Part shown: one piece after another, positions 24,020 through 30,834 of the stretch
Position numbering within the stretch: position 1 is the first letter of the stretch
How the letters are laid out: the number at the start of each line of letters is the position of its first letter
Origin: Sphingomonadales bacterium
Lineage (GTDB): Bacteria > Pseudomonadota > Alphaproteobacteria > Sphingomonadales > Sphingomonadaceae
Assembly (NCBI GenBank): GCA_027485485.1
Contig: JAIXQY010000199.1
Span: 1-32,122 of the forward strand
Reading direction: 5' to 3'
Length of the DNA stretch: 32,122 bases
Notes under the pieces: model-generated
What the model was told of the DNA's origin: nothing
Database searches by the model: none
Seen by the model: only the letters and a program-made list of their open reading frames with translations
Made by a program: the position numbers and the translations under genes

Positions 24020-25504
24020 ATGCGGGCTGTGACAATTTCGATGGTGGCGGCCCTGCTGGCGGTGCCGGCGTTGGCCCATGATGGCCATGGCGGCCTGATG
24101 CCGCGCTATCAGAACAAGCCCACCGCCGGCGCCGTGCCCATCAAGGGCCGGCAATGGCTGCCCGGCGATCACCATATCCATTCCGAGTATAGCGCCGATT
24201 ACGAAACCGATCCCAACAGCCCGCAAACCGCGCCGATCCCGCTGCTGGGCAAGGATGGCCGCTATGCCATCGTGAAGAACGCCCAGATGGCGCGCCAGTT
24301 CGGCCTGCGCTGGATGGTGAGCACCGATCATGGCGGGCCCAACCACAGCAAGCTGAATTACAGCCAGGCCTGGCCGGCGGTGAACCAGGCCCGCGCCGCC
24401 GTGCCCGAACTGCTGATCTTCTACGGCATGGAGTTTGATACGCCGGCCGGCGATCATTCCAGCCTGATCATTCCCTTCACCGGCGATGAGCGCGAGCAGT
24501 TGCGCGCCATCGAATCCGGCTTTTCCAAGCGCGAGCCCTGGCCGGCCAACAAGGATTGGGACACGGAAGGCCGCATGATCGACGCGCTGAAACTGATGCG
24601 CGATCAGAAGGCCCCGCCGGTGCTGATCGCCAATCACCCCAGCCGGTCCGCCACCGCACCTTTCACCTGGGGCCTGTATACCCCGGCCGAATTCCGCAAC
24701 TGGAACGACACCGCGCCGCGCATCGCCATCGGCATGGAAGGCGCGCCGGGCCACCAGGCCGGCGCCATCAAGCCCGATGGCAGCCCCGATCCCACCGGCA
24801 ACCGCGGCGGCTATGGCCGCGCCCCCACGCTGGGCGGCTTTGATCAGATGACGGCGATATTGGGCGGCTTCTGGGATTCGATGCTCGCCGAAGGCCGGCG
24901 CTGGTTCATCACTGCCACGTCCGACAGCCACGCCAACTGGCGCGATGGCGGCAATGATTTCTGGCCGGGCGAGTATTCGAAAACCTATGTGCAGGCCCGT
25001 CCCGACCATGGCGACATCATCGATGGCCTGCGCTCGGGCCGCATCTTTGTCACCACCGGCGATCTGGTTTCCGAAGTCGATGTGATCGCCAGCAGCGGCA
25101 GCGCAAAAGCCGGCATCGGCGGCACGCTCAATGCCCGCAAGGGCCAGCCGCTCGACATCATAATCCGCCTGCGCGATCCGGCGGCGGCCAATGCCGGCGG
25201 CCGCACGCCCGAGGTGGCGCGCGTTGATCTGATCCTGGGCAGCATCACCGGCCCGGTGGTCGATCGCACCACGGCGCTGGCCCCGCAAACCGCCGTCAGC
25301 CGCCGCTTCACCGCCGCCGATTGGCGCCGCGATGGCGAAATCATCACCATGACGCACCGCATCCCGGCGGTGACCGGCCCCATCTATCTGCGCGTGCGCG
25401 GCACCAGCACGGCGGAACTGGAACCCACCGGCGACCCCAAGGGCGAAGACCCGTGGAGCGACCTGTGGTTTTATGCCAATCCGCTGTTTGTCACGGTGAA
25501 ATGA
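24020..25504 (+). CDS. Secreted PHP-domain phosphoesterase
   Basis: A 494-residue exported enzyme of the PHP superfamily, metal-dependent phosphoesterases with a histidine/aspartate-rich site. ATG 24020 has AAGGA seven bases upstream and opens a signal peptide (VTISMVAALLAVPALA); a GTG at 24005 is less likely. Metal-ligand motifs seen are DHHIHSEYS (about residue 50), STDHGG (about 101), GMEFDTPAGDHSS, IANHPSR and TSDSHANW (about 300). A C-terminal beta-rich region ends in WFYANPLFV. The substrate is unknown; being between a TonB-dependent receptor and a phytase, it may remove phosphate from lower inositol phosphates or other phosphoesters in the periplasm. Its stop overlaps a possible phytase start (ATGA). 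Confidence 0.87.
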   Translation: MRAVTISMVAALLAVPALAHDGHGGLMPRYQNKPTAGAVPIKGRQWLPGDHHIHSEYSADYETDPNSPQTAPIPLLGKDGRYAIVKNAQMARQFGLRWMVSTDHGGPNHSKLNYSQAWPAVNQARAAVPELLIFYGMEFDTPAGDHSSLIIPFTGDEREQLRAIESGFSKREPWPANKDWDTEGRMIDALKLMRDQKAPPVLIANHPSRSATAPFTWGLYTPAEFRNWNDTAPRIAIGMEGAPGHQAGAIKPDGSPDPTGNRGGYGRAPTLGGFDQMTAILGGFWDSMLAEGRRWFITATSDSHANWRDGGNDFWPGEYSKTYVQARPDHGDIIDGLRSGRIFVTTGDLVSEVDVIASSGSAKAGIGGTLNARKGQPLDIIIRLRDPAAANAGGRTPEVARVDLILGSITGPVVDRTTALAPQTAVSRRFTAADWRRDGEIITMTHRIPAVTGPIYLRVRGTSTAELEPTGDPKGEDPWSDLWFYANPLFVTVK

Positions 25505-25515
25505 AGGCCAAATCC

Positions 25516-26526
25516 ATGCGCGCTGTCCTGCCCATCCTGCTGTTGCTTGCCGCGTGCTCCCCGCCGGCCGTTGCGCCCTCCGTGCAAACCGCCAGCGTCA
25601 CTGCCGATGGCGAAACCGCGGCCGTGCGCAACAGCGATGATGCCGCCGATGATCCGGCGATCTGGCGCAACGCCGCCAACCCGGCCGCCAGCCTGATCGT
25701 GGGGACAGACAAGCAGGCCGGGCTTTATGTCTATGATCTTGCTGGCCGGGTGCGCGATTTCAACAATGCCGGCCGGGTGAACAATGTCGATCTGGCCGAA
25801 ACCCCGGCGGGTGTGATCGTGGCGGCGAGTGATCGCAGCGACGAGGCCAATGCCCATATCGCCCTGTTCCGGCTGGACACGGCAGCCGCCCGGCTGGTGC
25901 CGCTGGGCCGCGTGCCGGCCGGCGCTGGCGAAGCCTATGGCATGTGTCTGTGGCAATCCAACGCCGTTCTCACCGCCTTCATCGTCATCAAGGATGGCAC
26001 CATCCGCCAGATCGAGCTTGATCCCGCCAAGGCCACTGGCCGCATCGTGCGAAGCATGAAACTCGCCACCCAATCCGAAGGCTGCGTCGTCGATCCGCGC
26101 ACCGCCCGGCTCTATGTGGCCGAAGAAGATGTCGGCATCTGGCGCTGGGACGCGCGGGCCAGCGGATCACCCAAGCCGGTCAAGCTGGCCGGGGTGGACA
26201 AGGCGCGGCTGTTCGATGATGTCGAAGGCCTCGCTATCGCTGCGCAAGGCAACGGCAACGGCGGCTGGCTGGTGGCTTCCAGCCAGGGCGACAATGCCTA
26301 TGCCCTGTTCAACCTGGCCGATGAGCGGTTTGCCGGCCGGTTCCGCACTGTCGATGGTGCGGTGGGCGGCACCCAGGAAACCGATGGCATCGCGGTGATG
26401 CTCGGCGATTTCGGCCCGCGCTTCCCCGCCGGCCTGATGGTGGCGCAGGATGGCGAGAATGCGCCAACCCAGAATTTCAAGCTTGTAAGCTGGGCCAAGG
26501 TGCAGGCGGCGTTGGGCCTGCGATAA
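25516..26526 (+). CDS. Beta-propeller phytase, lipoprotein
   Basis: A 336-residue enzyme of the BPP (alkaline, calcium-dependent) phytase family, which releases phosphate from phytate. The N-terminus has a lipoprotein signal with lipobox LLAAC, so it should be anchored to a membrane facing the periplasm or surface. Family motifs: DDAADDPAIW (about 40-49), GTDKQAGLYVYDLAGR, NNVDL, YGMCLW, QSEGCVVDPRTARLYVAEED and DDVEGLAI, spread as propeller blades. I prefer ATG 25516 (GAAGG eight bases upstream); ATG 25501 overlaps the PHP stop and would add five residues. The set with the upstream PHP enzyme and receptor is a coherent phosphate-scavenging unit. Confidence 0.92.
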   Translation: MRAVLPILLLLAACSPPAVAPSVQTASVTADGETAAVRNSDDAADDPAIWRNAANPAASLIVGTDKQAGLYVYDLAGRVRDFNNAGRVNNVDLAETPAGVIVAASDRSDEANAHIALFRLDTAAARLVPLGRVPAGAGEAYGMCLWQSNAVLTAFIVIKDGTIRQIELDPAKATGRIVRSMKLATQSEGCVVDPRTARLYVAEEDVGIWRWDARASGSPKPVKLAGVDKARLFDDVEGLAIAAQGNGNGGWLVASSQGDNAYALFNLADERFAGRFRTVDGAVGGTQETDGIAVMLGDFGPRFPAGLMVAQDGENAPTQNFKLVSWAKVQAALGLR

Positions 26527-26528
26527 AA

Positions 26529-26664
26529 CCCACCCCCAGCCGCTGGCGCTTCGCGCCGTCTGCGACTCCCCGCATGCGGGAGGGGAGTCGTTCGGTTTGT
26601 CATCACACTCTGCCTGCATGGCCCATCTGCTCCCCTCCCGCTTGCGGGAGGGGCTGGGGGTGGG
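26529..26664. repeat. REP-like palindrome pair (BIME-like)
   Basis: The intergenic gap holds two hairpins: GACTCCCC...GGGGAGTC (26564-26589) and CCCCTCCCGC-TT-GCGGGAGGGG (26632-26653). They are framed by outer inverted arms CCCACCCCCAGCC (26529-26541) and GGCTGGGGGTGGG (26652-26664). The same hairpin core appears twice again at 28712-28827. Starting 3 bases after the phytase stop, it may also act as a terminator. The rest of the gap up to 26724 holds only the ribosome site of the next gene. Confidence 0.85.
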
Positions 26665-26724
26665 CAGTTGACCGGGCTTTCCCCCTGCTCCACGCTTCCG
26701 CAAACGCAATCGGGAGACAGGCGC

Positions 26725-27531
26725 ATGGCGCTGGACGGCTATCAACGCTTCACCTTCACGCGCAGCCAGTTCGGCCATGAACGGGTGCTCACCGCCACCA
26801 TCACCGGCAACAATCCGGTGAACGGTGTGGATGAACAGATGCACCATGAACTGGCGCGGGTGTTCACCGAACTGCAGCAGGATCAGGGCAGCGACATCAT
26901 CGTGCTCACCGGCGCCGGCCGCGCCTTTTGCGCTGGCGGCGATTTTGACTGGTTCGAGGAACAGATCGCCAACCCCGCCCGCTTCCGCGACATCGGCTGG
27001 GATGCCAAGCGCATCGTCACCAGCCTGCTCGATATCGAAAAGCCGGTGATCTGCCGCATGAACGGCGCCGCCGCCGGCCTGGGCGCCACCATCGCCTTGC
27101 TGTGTGACATGATCGTCGCCGATGAGAATGCCGTGATCGGCGATCCCCATGTCAAGGTCGGGCTGGTCGCCGGCGATGGCGGCGCGGTGATCTGGCCGCA
27201 GCTGATCGGCTATGCCCGCGCCAAGGAGTTTCTGATGACCGGCGATCTGATCAAGGCGCCGCGCGCCGAAGCGATGGGCCTGATCAACTATGCCGTGCCG
27301 ACCGATCAACTGGATGCCAAGGTGGCGGAACTGGTCAGCAAATTGATGGGCAATCCGCGCTTTGCCGTGCGCTGGTCCAAGGTGGTCGCCAACCAGCCGC
27401 TGCGGGTGCTGGCGCAGCAGTTGATGGATGCCTCCATCCCCTATGAAACCCTGTCCAACCTGGCGGCGGACCGGGCCGAGGCGGTGCGCGCTTTCCGCGA
27501 ACGCCGCGCGCCGAACTTGACGGGTGAATGA
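26725..27531 (+). CDS. Crotonase (enoyl-CoA hydratase/isomerase) family protein
   Basis: A 268-residue crotonase-fold protein. The oxyanion-hole regions are visible (GAGRAFCAGGDFDWFEE; MNGAAAGLGATIALLCDMIV). The two glutamates used by classical enoyl-CoA hydratase are not present: the position in GGGCE is Thr (GLGAT) and the position in QPE is His (GDPHVKVG). An Asp in GLVAGDGGAVIW may serve instead. It may therefore isomerise, hydrolyse or otherwise act on an acyl-CoA rather than hydrate it. GGGAGA precedes ATG 26725. It overlaps the following acyl-CoA dehydrogenase gene by four bases, so they share a pathway; the substrate is unknown. Confidence 0.88.
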   Translation: MALDGYQRFTFTRSQFGHERVLTATITGNNPVNGVDEQMHHELARVFTELQQDQGSDIIVLTGAGRAFCAGGDFDWFEEQIANPARFRDIGWDAKRIVTSLLDIEKPVICRMNGAAAGLGATIALLCDMIVADENAVIGDPHVKVGLVAGDGGAVIWPQLIGYARAKEFLMTGDLIKAPRAEAMGLINYAVPTDQLDAKVAELVSKLMGNPRFAVRWSKVVANQPLRVLAQQLMDASIPYETLSNLAADRAEAVRAFRERRAPNLTGE

Positions 27532-28709
27532 TGGCCCCGCCGCTCCCTCCTGTCACCTTCACCGATGAGCCTGAGCATATCGGCCAGCTGCGCGACACGC
27601 TGCGCCGCTTCGTCGCGAGCCACGCCCCGCGCGAAGCCCGCATCCAGTGGGACCGGGATCATCGCTGGCCGCGCGACGTTTATGCCGAGCTGAACAAATT
27701 GGGCCTCACCGCGCTCACCGTGCCGGAAGAATATGGCGGGGCAGGGCAGGACCTGGTGGCCGCCATCGCGGTGATCGAGGAACTGGCGCAGGCCGGGCCG
27801 TGCCTGGCCGGGCCGTTCATCCACACCGCCTTTTATGGTGGCATGAACTTGTCTGAAAACGGCAGCGCCGAGCAGAAGGCGCGATTCCTGCCGGCGCTGG
27901 CGCGCGGGGAATTGTTCTTCGCTTATGGCCTGTCCGAACCCGATGTTGGTGGCGATCTGGCCAGCGTCACCACCCGCGCCCGGCTGGAGGGCGACGAGGT
28001 GGTGATCGATGGCGCCAAACGCTGGTGCACCGGGGCAGACTGGAGCGATTTTATCTACACGCTGGTGCGCTCCGGCCCGTCCGAAGACCGGTATCGCAAC
28101 CTGTCGTTCGTGCTGATCCCCACCAACGCGCCCGGCGTGCGGATGCAGGATATCCACCACGCCAACCTGCGCTACACCGCCAGCCAGGATGTCTATTTCG
28201 ATGGCGTGCGCGTGCCGGCGGCCAATATCGTTGGCGGGCCGGAGATGTGGAACAAGGGCTGGAAGCTTTTGGCGGGCCGCGCGCTCGATGTGGAGAAGCT
28301 GGAAATCACCGCTGTCGCCTTCGGCATCGCGCGCGCCGCGCTGGACGAGGCCTGGGATTATGCGCAAGCCCGCGTGCAGTTCGGCAAGGCGATCAGCCAG
28401 CACCAGGCCATCCGCCACAAATTGGTGGTGGCCCGCACCAAGCTGCAGGCAGCGCGACACATGCTCTATCACGCGGCGTGGCTGGCGAATGAAGGCCGGC
28501 CGTGCAGCGCGGAGACCAGCATGGCGAAATTGTTCGTCGCCGATGTCGGGGTCGAAATCGCGCTGGCCTGCCAGCAGGTGATTGGCTCCTATGCCTTGTC
28601 CGACGCGTTCGACATGGAGCGGCATGTGCGCGATCTGCTCGGCATGCCGATCGTGGGTGGGTCAAGCGACATGCAGAAGAACAATCTGGCGAGCCTGTGG
28701 AAGCTCTAA
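27528..28709 (+). CDS. Acyl-CoA dehydrogenase
   Basis: A 393-residue FAD enzyme that introduces an alpha-beta double bond into an acyl-CoA thioester. It has the N-terminal helical domain, the middle beta domain (FAYGLSEPDVGGDLAS; GAKRWCTGADWSDF) and the C-terminal helical domain (ARVQFGKAISQHQAIRHKL; QVIGSYALSDAFDMERHVRD). At the usual catalytic glutamate position near the C-terminus the sequence reads IVGGSSDMQ without Glu. Glu256 in LDVEKLEITAV lies where isovaleryl-CoA-type enzymes carry their base, suggesting a branched or bulky substrate. The start overlaps the crotonase stop. Confidence 0.9.
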   Translation: MMAPPLPPVTFTDEPEHIGQLRDTLRRFVASHAPREARIQWDRDHRWPRDVYAELNKLGLTALTVPEEYGGAGQDLVAAIAVIEELAQAGPCLAGPFIHTAFYGGMNLSENGSAEQKARFLPALARGELFFAYGLSEPDVGGDLASVTTRARLEGDEVVIDGAKRWCTGADWSDFIYTLVRSGPSEDRYRNLSFVLIPTNAPGVRMQDIHHANLRYTASQDVYFDGVRVPAANIVGGPEMWNKGWKLLAGRALDVEKLEITAVAFGIARAALDEAWDYAQARVQFGKAISQHQAIRHKLVVARTKLQAARHMLYHAAWLANEGRPCSAETSMAKLFVADVGVEIALACQQVIGSYALSDAFDMERHVRDLLGMPIVGGSSDMQKNNLASLWKL

Positions 28710-28711
28710 CT

Positions 28712-28827
28712 CCCCTCCCGCTTGCGGGAGGGGTCGGGGGTGGGTCTCGCCACAAGCTCAATCTTGAACGATGGATGCGCGCATGACGGCCAACCCCACC
28801 CCCAGCCCCTCCCGCATGCGGGAGGGG
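28712..28827. repeat. REP-like palindrome pair running into the next gene
   Basis: Copy one, CCCCTCCCGC-TT-GCGGGAGGGG, is at 28712-28733 followed by GGGGGTGGG (28736-28744). Copy two, CCCCTCCCGC-AT-GCGGGAGGGG, is at 28806-28827 preceded by CCCACCCCC (28795-28803). The two copies are in opposite orientation, as in a BIME. The first begins 2 bases after the acyl-CoA dehydrogenase stop; the second lies inside the apparent start region of the next gene. Confidence 0.85.
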
Positions 28828-29967
28828 AGCAATTTGCCCCAACCCCTCCTCACCACCATCGCCGCCCGCGCTGCCGACACCGAACGCCAGCGCCGCCTGC
28901 CGGCCGACCTCGCCGCCGAACTGGCTGAGGCCGGCGCCTTCCGCCTGTTGGTGCCCAAATCACTGGGCGGCGCCGAAACCGATGTCGCGACCCTGTTCGC
29001 CAGCCTGGAAGCGCTGGGCCGCGCCGATGCCGCCACTGGCTGGTGCGTGATGATCGGCGGCACCACGGCGCTGATCTCGGCCTGGCTGCCGATGGACCAT
29101 GCCCGCGAAATCTGGGCTGATCCGAACGTCATCACCGGCGGCGTATTCGCGCCGATGGGCCGGGCGGCGGTGGACGGCGATGATTATCGCGTCTCCGGCC
29201 GCTGGTCGTGGGGATCGGGCAGTGCCAATTGCAGCTGGCTGCTGGGCGGGGCGGTGATCATGGACGGCGCGGAGATGCGCCGTCTGCCATCGGGCGCGCC
29301 TGATCACCGCATGATGGTGATGCGCCGCAGTGAAGTGGAATTGATCGACACCTGGGATGCGCTGGGCATGCGCGGCACCGGTTCGGGCGATCTGGCGGCG
29401 AAGGATGTGCGGGTGCCGCAGGGGCGCAGCGTGTCGTTCATCACCGACAGCCCACGCGAAACCGGGCCCTTGTATCGCTTTGCGCCGTTCGGCCTCTTGG
29501 CGCTCGGCATCGCGGCGGTGGCCAGCGGCAATGCGCTGGGCGCGCTGGATGATCTGAAGGCGCTGGCCACGGCGAAAAAGGCGCAAGGCTCCAGCCGCAG
29601 CCTGGCCGAACGCGGTGTGGTGCAGGCCGATTTCGCCGTGGCCCAGGCCGATCTGGATGCCGCCCGCGCGCTGGTGCAGGCCGAAATTGCCAGCGCGTGG
29701 GAGCGAGTCGTGGGCGGCGACAGCCTTGATCTCAATGCCCGCGCCCGGCTGCGGCTGGCGGCAACACGGCTGACGCAGGTGGCAGCAAAGGTGGCGGCCA
29801 AGATGCACGAACTGGCTGGCGGCACGTCTGTCTATGCCAGCCATCCCTTGAACCGCCGCTTCCGCGATGCCCATGTGGCGACCCAGCACGTGATGGTCGC
29901 CCCGCCCACGCTGGAACTGGCCGGGCGCGTGCTGCTCGGGCTGCCGGCGGATGCGTCGATGCTGTAA
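28783..29967 (+). CDS. Acyl-CoA dehydrogenase type 2 / flavin-dependent monooxygenase-like
   Basis: A 394-residue protein of the group with an Acyl-CoA_dh_2 C-terminal domain, which includes oxygenase components such as HsaA. The N-terminal domain (ADLAAELAEAGAFRLLVPKS, DAATGWCVMIGGT), middle domain (YRVSGRWSWGSGSANCSWLL; WDALGMRGTGSGDLAAKDV) and C-terminal domain (LAGGTSVYASHPLNRRFRDA; THQ-type HVATQHVMV) are all present. The start is uncertain: ATG 28771, ATG 28783 and ATG 28816 are in frame. The first codons pass through a REP palindrome (PTPSPSRMREG), whose right arm GGAGGGGAG could act as ribosome site for TTG 28834, the point where family-like sequence begins. No reductase gene is adjacent. 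Confidence 0.85.
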   Translation: MTANPTPSPSRMREGSNLPQPLLTTIAARAADTERQRRLPADLAAELAEAGAFRLLVPKSLGGAETDVATLFASLEALGRADAATGWCVMIGGTTALISAWLPMDHAREIWADPNVITGGVFAPMGRAAVDGDDYRVSGRWSWGSGSANCSWLLGGAVIMDGAEMRRLPSGAPDHRMMVMRRSEVELIDTWDALGMRGTGSGDLAAKDVRVPQGRSVSFITDSPRETGPLYRFAPFGLLALGIAAVASGNALGALDDLKALATAKKAQGSSRSLAERGVVQADFAVAQADLDAARALVQAEIASAWERVVGGDSLDLNARARLRLAATRLTQVAAKVAAKMHELAGGTSVYASHPLNRRFRDAHVATQHVMVAPPTLELAGRVLLGLPADASML

Positions 29968-29990
29968 GGCAAAAGGTCCAAAAGGGGCCT

Positions 29991-30091
29991 CGTCATGCTG
30001 AACTTGTTTCAGCATCCATGGGATCAGCGCCCCGCAAAGCGCGCCCGTCGGGGCAAACTCCCATGGATGCTGAAACAAGTTGAGCATGACG
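29991..30091. repeat. Large inverted repeat between convergent genes
   Basis: Two 32-base arms (29991-30022 and 30060-30091) are complementary with a single mismatch at 30082. Between them a second stem GCCCCG (30029-30034) / CGGGGC (30049-30054) can form. The arm contains CATGCTGAACTTGTTTCAGC, a palindromic repeat I associate with sphingomonad genomes. It lies 24 bases after the stop of the flavin enzyme and 12 before the stop of the convergent zinc-ribbon gene, so it could terminate transcription from both sides. Confidence 0.9.
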
Positions 30092-30102
30092 CAGGCGCTA
30101 TC

Positions 30103-30756
30103 TTATCGCCCGAATCGGATCTGCACCGTCACCGCCCCAGCCGGGACATCGGTGATGCTGGAGGCAAAGGCCAGCCGCTGGTCCGGCCCGATCATCGCGG
30201 CCGGCGGCGGGATGGTCCAATCGCGCGATGGCTGGCCGTTCACCAGCAGCCGGGCGTTCAGCGGCGGCACCACCACGCTGGCCTTGCCGGGGTTGGTGAT
30301 GGTGCCGGTCACCTCCAGCAGGCTGCCGCCGCAGGGCAGGCGGTTGACGCTGCCCAGCATCACCACATCCAGCCGGGGCGGCGGCGGCATCACCTGGGCA
30401 AAGGCATCGGCCACGCCGGGAATGGTTTCCGGATCGATGCGGCCGATCCACAGGCCCGCCGCCGCCGCGGCAAAGGCCCCGCCCAGCGCGAGCGCCAGCA
30501 GCCATTTGAATATGGGTGCCCGTTCGGGCTCCGGCTCGGCCGGGGGTTCGGGCTCCGGCTCGGGTTCGGGCGCCTGATCGGGCCGCTGCGCGGCGCGCAG
30601 TTCCTCCTGCACGGCGGCCACCGCCTCATCCTCGTCAATCTCTTCGGCCGGCACCCAGCGGTGCTGGCAACTGGCGCATTTCAGCTTGGGCCGGCGCAGC
30701 ACGGTGGCAACATCCAGCCGATAGGCGGCGCTGCAATTGGGGCAGGTGACGATCAC
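30103..30756 (-). CDS. MJ0042-type zinc-ribbon membrane protein
   Basis: A 217-residue protein. The N-terminal zinc ribbon has CPNC and CASC (Cys5, 8, 27, 30), typical of MJ0042-type fingers. A linker of alternating Pro and Glu (about 62-80) precedes one membrane helix (about 84-103), and the C-terminal domain (about 125-217; TNPGKASVVVPPLNARLLVN) resembles the extracytoplasmic DUF3426-like part of such proteins. Topology is finger in the cytoplasm and beta domain in the periplasm. It starts at GTG 30756 with GTGGA upstream. The role is not established. It is divergent from serS across 78 bases and convergent with the flavin enzyme. Confidence 0.85.
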   Translation of the reverse strand: MIVTCPNCSAAYRLDVATVLRRPKLKCASCQHRWVPAEEIDEDEAVAAVQEELRAAQRPDQAPEPEPEPEPPAEPEPERAPIFKWLLALALGGAFAAAAAGLWIGRIDPETIPGVADAFAQVMPPPPRLDVVMLGSVNRLPCGGSLLEVTGTITNPGKASVVVPPLNARLLVNGQPSRDWTIPPPAAMIGPDQRLAFASSITDVPAGAVTVQIRFGR

Positions 30757-30834
30757 CGGTCCACCATATCAGGCCGGCGCGTCGGCGAAAGGGGGCGCTT
30801 GCATGGGGCACAAGGCCAAGGCAAAGGCAGGGCC

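Noticed and set aside
21005-25357. An open frame of about 1450 codons on the minus strand, antisense to the receptor and PHP genes
   Set aside because: Its product is a run of Gly, Ala, His, Arg and Ile without any domain, typical of the antisense frame of GC-rich genes, while the plus strand encodes clear families with ribosome sites.
29995-30834. Upstream extension of the serS reading frame
   Set aside because: It runs through the inverted repeat and antisense to the zinc-ribbon gene; the normal serS N-terminus MHDLKALR begins at 30835 with a ribosome site.
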